A stretch of 30,324 nucleotides of DNA from JBBKWQ01 sp037969115 (GTDB taxonomy: Bacteria > Actinomycetota > Acidimicrobiia > Acidimicrobiales > Ilumatobacteraceae), in the NCBI GenBank assembly GCA_037969115.1, contig JBBKWQ010000420.1, positions 1-30,324 of the forward strand. The letters run 5' to 3'. The notes under the pieces are model-generated. The model was not told the DNA's origin. It ran no database searches and worked only from the letters and a program-made list of their open reading frames with translations. Below are positions 7,530 through 14,734 of the stretch, piece by piece; the stretch's first letter is position 1; each line of letters starts with the position of its first letter. Made by a program: the position numbers and the translations under genes.

Positions 7530-8677
7530 CCGTCCGCTCCACGACGGTCACGCTGCGGTCGATCCCCGATCCGCCAGGGATCCGGCGCGCCAGGACCCTC
7601 CCGGCGTCGTGGTACTCCGATGACGCGTTCTTCGAGAACGAACGCCGGTGCGTGTTTCGTCGCGGATGGGTGTGCGTCGGCGTCACCGACGAACTGCCCG
7701 CTGCCGGCACTTGGACGGCGCTGGTCGTCGGTGGTGTGCCCATCCTCCTGGTTCGTGACAAGCGCGACACGGTCCGCGGGTTCCTGAACGTGTGCCGACA
7801 TCGCGCGGCGCCGTTGTGCGACGAGGGCTCGACGGGCTCGGGCTCACTCATCCGCTGCCCGTACCACTCGTGGCTCTACCGCCTCGACGGGTCGCTCGCG
7901 AAGGCGAGCGGCATCGGGGAACCGGAAGGCTTCGACGTGGCCGACCATTCGCTCGAGCCGGTCGGCGTCGCGACGTGGCGACACCTGGTCTTCGTGAACC
8001 TCGATGGCCCGGACCACCCGTTCGATCTCGGACCCCTCGCCGCCGCCGTCGACGCCGCCCCGATCGAGGCGATGGAACTCGTGCTCAGCGAGTCGAACGA
8101 GCGAGCGTTCAACTGGAAGGCCCTGCTCGAGAACTACTCGGAGAACTACCACACGCCGTTCGTGCACCCCGAGATCGACACCTCGGCGACCGAGGACTAC
8201 CCGATGGTCAGCGACGGGCCCGTCCTGTATGCCTGGGATCGGCTGCTCCGGCCCGCAACCGCCGACGACGAGGTCATTCGGGCGACGCTGCTGCCAGGCG
8301 AACCCGGATGGGAGCAACTGTTCACGGCCCACACCGATCGGCCCTACGACGTCGGGTCGTACCTCACCCTGTGGCCGAACGCCATGGTGAACGTGTTCCC
8401 AGATGCCGTGCTCACGATGTGGATGGAGCCGCGCGGGCCGAACACCACGCGCGTCGAGCGTCGTCTGTACGTGTTGCCCGGTCGCTCGACGCACTCGCTG
8501 ACGGGAATCCTCGACGCACACCGCCTCGTCCACGACCAGGACGTGGCCATTTGCGAAGCCGTCCAACGTTCGCACGACGCAGGTGTCGACGCCGACGGCG
8601 TGCTCGCAACGGTCGAGGAACGTGGCGTGTTCTTCGTCCACGAACATCTACGCGCTGCGCTGTCGGCCGACTCGTGA
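7526..8677 (+). CDS. Rieske non-heme iron oxygenase, alpha subunit (copy 2)
   Basis: A 383-residue paralogue of the Rieske protein on the other arm. The [2Fe-2S] ligands are Cys90-x-His92 and Cys111-x-x-His114 (CRHRAA, CPYHSW), and the iron site is ENYSENYHTPFVHPE with His209 and His214. A late HDQDVAICEAVQ segment probably supplies the carboxylate ligand. The GTG start overlaps the aminotransferase stop (GTGA), which implies translational coupling. The two oxygenases share layout and the WF/WV-G near the N-terminus but differ widely otherwise, so they probably act on different intermediates or form a mixed oligomer rather than being a recent duplication. No reductase is encoded nearby. The substrate is unknown; a quaternary or N-methylated amine is the leading idea from family and transporter context. 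Confidence 0.88.
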   Translation: MTVRSTTVTLRSIPDPPGIRRARTLPASWYSDDAFFENERRCVFRRGWVCVGVTDELPAAGTWTALVVGGVPILLVRDKRDTVRGFLNVCRHRAAPLCDEGSTGSGSLIRCPYHSWLYRLDGSLAKASGIGEPEGFDVADHSLEPVGVATWRHLVFVNLDGPDHPFDLGPLAAAVDAAPIEAMELVLSESNERAFNWKALLENYSENYHTPFVHPEIDTSATEDYPMVSDGPVLYAWDRLLRPATADDEVIRATLLPGEPGWEQLFTAHTDRPYDVGSYLTLWPNAMVNVFPDAVLTMWMEPRGPNTTRVERRLYVLPGRSTHSLTGILDAHRLVHDQDVAICEAVQRSHDAGVDADGVLATVEERGVFFVHEHLRAALSADS

Positions 8678-8700
8678 CACACGACCCTGCGCGGACGCGC

Positions 8701-8706
8701 TAGAAC
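8701..8706 (+). promoter_or_regulatory. -10-like hexamer just upstream of the potA-like gene
   Basis: TAGAAC lies 8 nt before the ATG at 8715, and no Shine-Dalgarno sequence is visible. This could give the ATPase gene its own near-leaderless transcript in addition to read-through from the upstream arm. Confidence 0.3.
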
Positions 8707-8714
8707 ATCGTCCG

Positions 8715-9797
8715 ATGCCCGAGATCGAGACGACGGTCGGCGACGCCGATGTGATGCGCGGCGGACGCATCGAACTCGTGTCACTCACCAAGTCCTATGG
8801 CACGCAACTGGTGCTGAAGGGCATCAACCTCACCATCGAGTCGGGCGAGTTCTTCTCGTTGCTCGGTCCGTCGGGTTGCGGCAAGACCACCACATTGCGA
8901 CTCATCGGTGGGTTCGAGCAGAACGAATCCGGGGCCGTGCTGATCGACGGCGCCGACATCGCCGGAGTGGCTCCCGAGAAGCGCCCGGTCAACACGGTCT
9001 TCCAGAGCTACGCCCTGTTTCCCCACCTCACGGTCGCCGACAACGTCGGCTTCGGGCTCCGCTTCCAGCAGTGCTCCAAGGACGAACGTCGACGCCGCGT
9101 CGGTGATGCGCTGGAATTGGTTCGCCTGAGCGACTTCGCCGATCGCAAGCCGCACCAGTTGTCGGGTGGTCAGCAGCAGCGGGTCGCGCTTGCACGGGCG
9201 CTGGTGCTCCGACCTCGTGTGCTCCTGCTCGACGAACCACTCGGAGCGCTCGACGCCAAACTGCGGCGCGCTCTCCAATCGGAACTGAAGGAACTACACC
9301 AAGCGGTGGGCATCACGTTCGTCTACGTCACCCACGACCAGGAAGAGGCGCTCACGATGAGCGACCGCCTCGCCGTGATGCGCGCCGGTGAGATCGAGCA
9401 GGTCGGCGCGCCGCGCGACGTGTACGACGCACCAGTGTCGACGTACGTGGCCGACTTCCTCGGGCTCGCCAACCTGATCTCGGCACACGTGCCTGCGGCC
9501 GGCACGGTCGAGATCGACGGCCGAGGATTCGCCGCACCGACCGGGGACGTTCGCGGCGACTGCATGGTGTTCGCCCGGCCCGAACGACTCACCGTGACCG
9601 AGCGCGACGCAGGAGTCGTGTCAGGACGCGTGACCGACGTGGTGTTCGTCGGTTCCACGTCGCACATTCGTGTGCAGATGGCCGAGCGCGAGATGCAGAT
9701 CGTCGTCCCGAACGACGGCACCACGTTCGTACCCGCCCCGGGAACCGAGGTGGGGATCGACATCCCCGTCGACGCGATCCGCCTCCTCGAACGCTGA
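8715..9797 (+). CDS. potA: PotA-like ABC transporter ATPase
   Basis: A 360-residue ATP-binding subunit for the importer whose other parts are on the opposite arm. Motifs in order: Walker A GPSGCGKTTT (51-60), Q-loop at Gln97 (VFQSYALFPH), signature LSGGQQQR (149-156), Walker B VLLLDEPLGALD (169-180) and switch His207 in VTHDQ. The last ~110 residues form the TOBE-type domain seen in PotA/MalK-like ATPases. It is 37 nt after Rieske oxygenase 2 on the same strand. I chose the ATG at 8715; an ATG at 8754 (MRGGRIELV) would still keep the whole ATPase fold. Splitting the ATPase from its permeases across a divergent promoter is uncommon, but a single operator could still keep the subunits in step. 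Confidence 0.9.
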   Translation: MPEIETTVGDADVMRGGRIELVSLTKSYGTQLVLKGINLTIESGEFFSLLGPSGCGKTTTLRLIGGFEQNESGAVLIDGADIAGVAPEKRPVNTVFQSYALFPHLTVADNVGFGLRFQQCSKDERRRRVGDALELVRLSDFADRKPHQLSGGQQQRVALARALVLRPRVLLLDEPLGALDAKLRRALQSELKELHQAVGITFVYVTHDQEEALTMSDRLAVMRAGEIEQVGAPRDVYDAPVSTYVADFLGLANLISAHVPAAGTVEIDGRGFAAPTGDVRGDCMVFARPERLTVTERDAGVVSGRVTDVVFVGSTSHIRVQMAEREMQIVVPNDGTTFVPAPGTEVGIDIPVDAIRLLER

Positions 9798-9814
9798 TCG
9801 GCAGCGCGCCGATC
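9796..9814. terminator. Hairpin between convergent potA and V8-like protease genes
   Basis: GATCGGC and GCCGATC form a 7-bp stem around a 5-nt loop. The hairpin starts inside the potA stop codon and ends 4 nt before the stop of the convergent protease gene, so it could end transcription from both sides. There is no T-tract, and GATCG-type palindromes are frequent in this genome, so the call is moderate. Confidence 0.45.
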
Positions 9815-9817
9815 GAA

Positions 9818-10741
9818 TCAGGGGTGATTCGACTTCCACTGTTTGATGTTGTCGAACACCGGGCGGTTGATCCGGGTCCCCGAATTCACCGTGGCGCCGC
9901 CGTACGCGTGGACGGCGATGCCATACCGCGCCCCGTTCTTGATGCGATACACAGCTGACCCGGACTGACCACCGGCGGTGTCGATGTCGTAGAACACCTT
10001 GCGGGGCCCGACCGAGTCGACCTTGCGGGCCGCGTACCACTGTGTGCCGGACGGCTTGTCGCCGGGATAACCCGACACATTGCCGGTGACGCCGCGCAGA
10101 TCGTCGTCGCCGTACACACCGAACCCGAACCAGCCCGTCTGGCTGCCCAACGGTTCGTCGAGCACGATCGCGCCGTAGTCGTATTCCTGGCTGGCGTTCT
10201 GTGTCCAACCCTTCACCGAATAGAACCTCGTACTCGTCGCCTCGCCGTAGGGCTTCACAGAACCGTTGCGACCGGGCACGACGCGGATCCGGTCGACCCA
10301 ACCATTCTGGCCAGGCACCGAACTGCCGTTGATGAACACGACGTGACCGGCGGTGATCAACAAGCGCGGGCTGACGAACCAGCCCGTGCCGATCCAGTTG
10401 GTGTTGTCGGCAGCCGTGATGAGCAGAGAGCAATGCGCCCGCCACGGGTAGTTCCCGGTCTGTGTGATCTGGCGGCGATCGTCGATGCCGTGCACCGACT
10501 CGGGCCCGAACCCGAACGACGCATTGCCGATGTCGATCTTGAAGTGCTCCATCGTGTCGTCGATCTCGGCCGACTCCGGTCCGAACTCGCCCGGTGCCGG
10601 CGATGGCTGTGGCACCACATATCCCTCGACCGATTCGGCGTCGCCCTCGTCGTCGGGATCGTCACCGGCAGTGGCCGGTTCCGCTTCTTCGAATTGCTCA
10701 CCGTCGAGACCATTGGTCACCGACTCGTCGAGTTCCTCCAT
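9818..10741 (-). CDS. V8-like (S1B-type) trypsin-fold serine protease without signal peptide
   Basis: A 307-residue protein whose C-terminal ~210 residues form a chymotrypsin-fold peptidase. The catalytic triad is visible: His133 in LLITAGHVV, Asp188 in EYDYGAIVL and Ser260 in GGQSGSAVY. The motif style (VSGYPGDK, FYDIDTAGGQSGS) is that of glutamyl endopeptidase/V8-like enzymes. The first ~90 residues are strongly acidic and probably disordered, with no signal peptide, membrane segment or lipobox. This is odd, because V8-like enzymes are normally secreted with a cleaved propeptide. The acidic stretch could be an inhibitory pro-segment, or the enzyme may act in the cytoplasm. It is third in a minus-strand operon, 12 nt after the small domain protein. 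Confidence 0.85.
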   Translation of the reverse strand: MEELDESVTNGLDGEQFEEAEPATAGDDPDDEGDAESVEGYVVPQPSPAPGEFGPESAEIDDTMEHFKIDIGNASFGFGPESVHGIDDRRQITQTGNYPWRAHCSLLITAADNTNWIGTGWFVSPRLLITAGHVVFINGSSVPGQNGWVDRIRVVPGRNGSVKPYGEATSTRFYSVKGWTQNASQEYDYGAIVLDEPLGSQTGWFGFGVYGDDDLRGVTGNVSGYPGDKPSGTQWYAARKVDSVGPRKVFYDIDTAGGQSGSAVYRIKNGARYGIAVHAYGGATVNSGTRINRPVFDNIKQWKSNHP

Positions 10742-10753
10742 GACGTGTTCCTC

Positions 10754-11074
10754 CTATTCAGCCGAGAACGTGTCGTGTGCACGTTCGCTCCCACGCTGCA
10801 GTTCGGGCTCACCGATGTCGATGACCCTCACAGCGACCTTGTGTGTGCCGCTGCGCGCCGGGATCTCCACGTATCCGGGGAGCAGGGCGGACGGACTCAG
10901 TTCGTGTTGTGGCACCTTGCGTGACACGTACACCGCCAACGCGTGGTCGGGCTCGGACTCGACTGCACGCTCCGAGGCGACGTCGCGCAGGCCGACACCG
11001 ACCACGTTCGGGTACGACGACAGGTCGTCGGCGTGCAGTTCGAGCGCTCGTGCCGCCTGCCGCCTGGAGATCAT
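10754..11074 (-). CDS. Small protein: stand-alone copy of the N-terminal domain of the upstream protease
   Basis: A 106-residue protein starting at the ATG at 11074, which overlaps the stop of the upstream protease by 4 nt (ATGA). After a short helix (RRQAARALELHADDL) comes YPNVVGVGLRDV, then HALAVYVSRKVP, then LLPGYVEIPARSG and KVAVRVIDIGE. The same order of segments occurs in residues 40-105 of the upstream protease (SGVQALGIGEK, GALALRIYVEQKRP, APKRIEGLTVEP, TTDVLEIG). It therefore looks like the protease's N-terminal domain without the catalytic part. It could be an inhibitor, chaperone or targeting partner for either protease; this is inference. The open frame continues far upstream in the protease region, but that part is an antiparallel-frame artefact. 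No signal peptide. Confidence 0.75.
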   Translation of the reverse strand: MISRRQAARALELHADDLSSYPNVVGVGLRDVASERAVESEPDHALAVYVSRKVPQHELSPSALLPGYVEIPARSGTHKVAVRVIDIGEPELQRGSERAHDTFSAE

Positions 11075-12081
11075 CGATCGTCTTCCATGATCAGGTCGAC
11101 CGACAGAGCGTCGAGCACGTTGCCGATCCGGTTGAAGATGCTCGCCGATGGCGAACCCGCGAAGTGCAACCCGACCGCCCGCCCCGACGAGCTCAGCACG
11201 AGCGACCCGGAGTCGCCACGCTCGGTGAACCGGGTGCACATCACCTGGTTGCCGAAGCCCGCTCGGGCATAACGCTGCGGCGACTTTCGCAGCTGGAAGT
11301 GCAGCAGGAAGTGCACGTCCTGGATCACGCCGTAGGTGAGATCGGAGGTGCGGCCCACTTTGTGGACGTGCATGCCCCGTCTGATGTTCTTCGTGATGCC
11401 GGTCGGGGCATGGCCGAGCAGTCTGATCGTCGAGCGGCTGGCCCGGGTCGGGTCGAGGTCGGCGATCGCAGCGTCGACGAGATTCGGAAAGCCGCCGTCG
11501 CCGAACTCGAACGGAACGGTATCGCTGAGGCGCGCCACGAGATCGTCGTCGGGGTGGCCGCCGTCGATCGGCGCGGGCTGCAGGATCGCCTCGCCTACGT
11601 TCCCGAGACCGTCGCGGGCCAGGACATGGGCGTTGCTCAGCAGTGCCAACTGCCCGTCCGACCTCCGCCGGACGACCGCTCCGAGCGTCCCCCCGTTGTT
11701 GTCGACGACATTGCCGACGCCGCAACCCGACATCAACGGGTTCGACGTACCCGTGAACATCTCACGTTCGATGCGCCCGATTTCGAGTACGTCGGTCGTG
11801 ACGGGTTCAACGGTCAGACCTTCGATGCGCTTCGGTGCCGGATTCTCGATCTGGCTCAACGGCCGCTTCTGTTCCACGTAGATGCGCAGTGCGAGCGCCC
11901 CCGTGTTCACGCCGTCGGAGATCTTCTCGCCGATGCCGAGCGCTTGCACGCCCGAGTCGTACACCCACGGACGACTCGCCCGCTCGAATTCGTGGACGTT
12001 CTCGTCCGGGTCGCGCGATCCGCCGGACACGCATTCGAGCGTGCATTCGACATCGTGTGGCGTTCCGGATCCGTGCGCCAT
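11071..12081 (-). CDS. Nal1/trypsin-like serine protease without signal peptide
   Basis: A 336-residue protein. The N-terminal domain (about 40-105) has the GVG..K..G.....AL.IYVE.KRP pattern that precedes trypsin-like domains in bacterial Nal1-like proteins. The peptidase domain follows, with His152 in LLSNAHVLA, Asp203 in LVDAAIADLD and Ser291 in ERGDSGSLVL, a complete triad. Glycine-rich GCGVGNVVDNNGGTLGAVV opens the domain. There is no signal peptide or membrane segment, so a cytoplasmic location is likely unless export is non-classical. It is first in an operon with the small domain protein and the V8-like protease. An AGGAG ribosome-binding site lies 7 nt before the ATG at 12081. Substrates are unknown. 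It is divergent from the DAC-domain gene across a 150-bp spacer. Confidence 0.85.
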   Translation of the reverse strand: MAHGSGTPHDVECTLECVSGGSRDPDENVHEFERASRPWVYDSGVQALGIGEKISDGVNTGALALRIYVEQKRPLSQIENPAPKRIEGLTVEPVTTDVLEIGRIEREMFTGTSNPLMSGCGVGNVVDNNGGTLGAVVRRRSDGQLALLSNAHVLARDGLGNVGEAILQPAPIDGGHPDDDLVARLSDTVPFEFGDGGFPNLVDAAIADLDPTRASRSTIRLLGHAPTGITKNIRRGMHVHKVGRTSDLTYGVIQDVHFLLHFQLRKSPQRYARAGFGNQVMCTRFTERGDSGSLVLSSSGRAVGLHFAGSPSASIFNRIGNVLDALSVDLIMEDDR

Positions 12082-12106
12082 CGATTCTCCTCACGAGTAG
12101 GCGGCG

Positions 12107-12219
12107 ACTCGTTGGTACGTCCACGAGCTTGACACAGATCCGAGAGGCCGCTGCCCGAATATCCGCACCGCCGAATCGAGCTCACCAGCAGGTGAGTTCT
12201 CGTCGACCACTCGTTGGTA
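12107..12219. repeat. Direct 11-bp repeats flanking a 6-4-6 palindrome in the protease/DAC spacer
   Basis: ACTCGTTGGTA occurs at 12107-12117 and again at 12209-12219, 102 bp apart, near the two ends of the divergent spacer. Between them CTCACC-AGCA-GGTGAG (12181-12196) is a perfect inverted repeat. The second 11-bp copy touches the -10-like TATGGT (12218-12223) of the DAC gene. The layout suggests shared control of both operons, but no binding protein can be named. Confidence 0.4.
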
Positions 12220-12223
12220 TGGT
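12218..12223 (+). promoter_or_regulatory. -10-like hexamer for the DAC-domain gene
   Basis: TATGGT, with 8 nt to the ATG at 12232 and no convincing ribosome-binding site, fits the leaderless layout seen at several other genes in this window. Confidence 0.4.
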
Positions 12224-12231
12224 CGGGCAGG

Positions 12232-13212
12232 ATGGTGGCGTTCGACCGAGCTGCGTTGCGTCTGAACCGTGCGGAGACGCGTCTGCTCGACGAACTCGAC
12301 GACGACGGCGTGCTGCTCGCCGGTGACATCAGCCACGTCGAGCACCTCGTGCAGGAGCTCGACCACGTCCGTCGGCCGCCTCTCCACGAGGGCCGTGCAG
12401 CGCTGTATGGAGCCTTCGTCCTGCCGGTCGAGCGTGACGTGCTCGTCAACGGTGATCTGGTCGAACTGATCGACCTCGCAATTCCGTTGGATCAGTGTCG
12501 CCGGTTCGCCGACGGTCGATCGACGTTTCTCGTCCGTCGCATCGATGCGTTGCCCCAACTCGCCTGCTTCCGACGCAACGTCCAGTACGAGGCCGATCTC
12601 GTCGAGGTCCAGGCAGCGACCGGCGCGTCGATCGTCCAACGCACCACGCTCGGCGTACCACGACTGTTCACGGGTGACGGCGTCGTCGAGTGGAACGGCC
12701 GATCGTGGGCCGTTCGACCGACCGCCCGTGCGTTGCTCAGCACGCTCGACTGCGTCGTGGCCGACGCGCCGCGCCCCATCCTCGAGGGAATCCTCGACCT
12801 GGCCGTGCACTGGCTCAGTCCCGCTCGCATCGGTGCCACGCTGCTGTACGACTTCGACCCACGTCACGACGACGCGCCATCGCTCGACCTGGAATCAGCC
12901 GTCACCTCCCCGCCCTTGTGCGTCACGACCCGCCATCACTACCCCGCACTGGTCGCGTCACTGATGCAGACAGATCTCGCCGCGCTCGTCGGCCCATCCG
13001 GCACGATCACTCGACTCGGCGTCGGGCTGCGATCGTCGGCCGAGTCCGAGATCGCTGTCGAGCAGGAGCGCGGCATGCGGCATCGATCCGCTGCCCGCTA
13101 CAGCTGGGACCATCATCACACGGTGGCGTTCGTGGTGAGCGAGGACGGACCGGTCACCGTGTTCTGGCGGGGTGCACCCATCACCGTGTGTGCCGCCACG
13201 GCAGCCATCTGA
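12232..13212 (+). CDS. Protein with C-terminal diadenylate cyclase (DisA_N/DAC) domain
   Basis: A 326-residue protein. From about residue 195 the sequence follows the DAC domain of DisA: ARIGATLLYDFD, then LMQTDLAALVGPSGTITR, then GMRHRSAARYS, then TVAFVVSEDGPVTVFWRG. The catalytic aspartate of the DGA motif is kept (Asp248), although the motif reads DLA. The RHR phosphate-binding motif (283-285) is intact. This suggests c-di-AMP synthesis from two ATP, or a related nucleotide product or binding role. The DisA linker and helix-hairpin-helix DNA-binding parts are absent. Instead there is a ~190-residue N-terminal region I do not recognise, with no membrane segment. I start at the ATG at 12232, preceded by the -10-like TATGGT with 8 nt between; a TTG six codons upstream is possible. 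It is divergent from the protease operon. Confidence 0.75.
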   Translation: MVAFDRAALRLNRAETRLLDELDDDGVLLAGDISHVEHLVQELDHVRRPPLHEGRAALYGAFVLPVERDVLVNGDLVELIDLAIPLDQCRRFADGRSTFLVRRIDALPQLACFRRNVQYEADLVEVQAATGASIVQRTTLGVPRLFTGDGVVEWNGRSWAVRPTARALLSTLDCVVADAPRPILEGILDLAVHWLSPARIGATLLYDFDPRHDDAPSLDLESAVTSPPLCVTTRHHYPALVASLMQTDLAALVGPSGTITRLGVGLRSSAESEIAVEQERGMRHRSAARYSWDHHHTVAFVVSEDGPVTVFWRGAPITVCAATAAI

Positions 13213-13308
13213 GAGCGACGACACCGGCCTCGTCCGAATCGGCCGCGCCGTTCTCGTGGCGACGACGTCGTTGCGCGAACACTGCGCGTTCGACTCTGGA
13301 GGCTTCGG

Positions 13309-13749
13309 CTATTGAGGCGCACCGGCGTCGGGCCAGGGATCGTTGCCGCGATTCGGGGCGAGGTCTGGGTCGATGACAGGGTCTGGGTCGGCGGCGAGGT
13401 CGATTCCGGTCGGCGTGATGTCATCGACGGCAGGCTCGGCGACGACCAGCGGTTGGTCGTGCTGCACGAGCGGTTTGCTCACCGGTTGCCTCACTCCCGG
13501 ATTCACCACGACGACGCGGACGGGGCCACTCGGCGGTTTGGCCGGGCCGAACACGCTCCACAACACGCCAAACAGCGTGCCGGCCGCCAACACGACGATC
13601 ATCTGCGTCAGCTCGAGCGAAATGACCGTGGTGACGACGAGCACCACGGTCAGTCCCAAGCCGAAGACGAGGCCCCACAGGATCCCGCGTACCGGGTGTG
13701 CCTTCTTGACCAGGAGGGCGTCGCTCGTGTTCGTGTCACTGATCGTCAT
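13309..13749 (-). CDS. Two-pass membrane protein of unknown function
   Basis: A 146-residue protein with two adjacent membrane segments, about residues 24-45 (ILWGLVFGLGLTVVLVVTTV) and 50-68 (MIVVLAAGTLFGVLWSVFG). They are preceded by a short polar N-terminus and followed by a ~75-residue Pro/Asp/Val-rich tail that is probably unstructured. No family recognised. It starts 6 nt after the stop of the exported protein upstream on the same strand, so the two are almost certainly one operon and may interact in the membrane. Its end faces the DAC gene end, with 96 bp between them and no clear terminator. Confidence 0.75.
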   Translation of the reverse strand: MTISDTNTSDALLVKKAHPVRGILWGLVFGLGLTVVLVVTTVISLELTQMIVVLAAGTLFGVLWSVFGPAKPPSGPVRVVVVNPGVRQPVSKPLVQHDQPLVVAEPAVDDITPTGIDLAADPDPVIDPDLAPNRGNDPWPDAGAPQ

Positions 13750-13755
13750 GATGGA

Positions 13756-14532
13756 TCATCCCTTGCTGGTCATGGCCGGTCGGGCGTTGAACAACAAGCC
13801 GAAGAAGCCCCCGCCCAGGAACACCAAACCGGCGATACCGACCGGGTCGGTGAGTCCGTTGCCGATGAACTCGACACGGCCCTTGCCGAAGCACGTTTCG
13901 AGGTTCTGCGATTTCAACTCGCCTTCGACCTTGACGTTGGCCGAAAACTTGACGGGCAAATCCCTGGCCAGATCGACGAGCCCGGTGTTCCGGTTGTTGC
14001 CCACGGTGTTCGGGTCACCGCCCTTGTCGATGCTGATGCCGGAGGTCTTGATGAACCACTCGTGATTCAGTGGACCGTCACCGCTCGCCGGCGCGAAGCC
14101 GTAGTAGGTCACAACGCCGCGAGTGTCGACCTTGAACGGGTTGCCCGACGTGAACGCCTGCCCGCCGTCGAGCAGGTCGATCGGCGGGCTGCCATCGCCC
14201 GCATCGAAAGCGGCATCGATACGGCTCCCGTCTTCGCCGTACGAGTAGGCATAACCGCCGCACGGTCCACTGAGCTGACTCCCGGTGCCGAAATCTGCGA
14301 CGGCGCTACTCGCCCCCAACAGGGCGACCAACTTGCCGAATTCGTCGCTGGCCTCCGTGAGGTCGTACTTGCCCGGATTTCCCTCGGGAATCTCGGCGCG
14401 GATCGCATCGAGCGTTTCCGCGTCGATCGACGGCGGCGCAGTGTCGCCGGCGTCGGCGACCGAACCGACGCTGACGAAGAGGCCGAGCACGAGACAGGCT
14501 CCGCCGATCAGTGGTCTGATGAGTTGCTTCAT
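13756..14532 (-). CDS. Exported protein with C-terminal membrane anchor, unknown function
   Basis: A 258-residue protein with an N-terminal signal peptide (MKQLIRPLIGGACLVLGLF, cleavage probably near SVADA-GD) and one hydrophobic segment close to the C-terminus (GIAGLVFLGGGFFGLLF) followed by a short polar tail. It is therefore likely anchored with most of the chain outside the cytoplasm. The outer domain contains QLSGPCGGYAYSYGEDG and a second cysteine near LETCFGKG, which could form a disulfide. I do not recognise a family. The ATG at 14532 is chosen because GGGAGG lies 6 nt upstream; an in-frame start five codons earlier lacks one. It forms an operon with the two-pass membrane protein downstream. 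Confidence 0.8.
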   Translation of the reverse strand: MKQLIRPLIGGACLVLGLFVSVGSVADAGDTAPPSIDAETLDAIRAEIPEGNPGKYDLTEASDEFGKLVALLGASSAVADFGTGSQLSGPCGGYAYSYGEDGSRIDAAFDAGDGSPPIDLLDGGQAFTSGNPFKVDTRGVVTYYGFAPASGDGPLNHEWFIKTSGISIDKGGDPNTVGNNRNTGLVDLARDLPVKFSANVKVEGELKSQNLETCFGKGRVEFIGNGLTDPVGIAGLVFLGGGFFGLLFNARPAMTSKG

Positions 14533-14585
14533 GGTGCCCTCCCGCAAGGGTCGCGTGAGACGACAGTAGCGGTCGAGCCGTCAGG

Positions 14586-14611
14586 CGTCGAACGTTTCGT
14601 CACGTTCGACG
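14586..14611. promoter_or_regulatory. Inverted repeat (9-8-9) in a divergent spacer
   Basis: CGTCGAACG and CGTTCGACG are perfect inverted copies separated by 8 bp. They sit in the spacer between the exported protein gene (minus, start 14532) and the BNR gene (plus, start 14735). This could be a dimeric operator or a short stem-loop. The half-site resembles part of a LexA box, but the two halves are too far apart for LexA. Confidence 0.45.
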
Positions 14612-14734
14612 GCGTCCATGACGCGCTCGCCTCCCCCGGATGACGCCTCGAACCTGCACTACGCTCGGGCCGCACGTCGTCGATCGACGGCGAGAGTGCA
14701 CCGGCTTGCCGGTTGACGATCGGAGGAGATCACG

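Noticed and set aside
11075..11725. Upstream extension of the small domain protein to 323 residues
   Set aside because: The extension is an out-of-phase reading of the upstream protease gene and is Arg-rich; the ATG at 11074 gives the usual 4-nt overlap.
13213..13308. Terminator between the convergent DAC and membrane-protein genes
   Set aside because: No convincing stem-loop found by eye.
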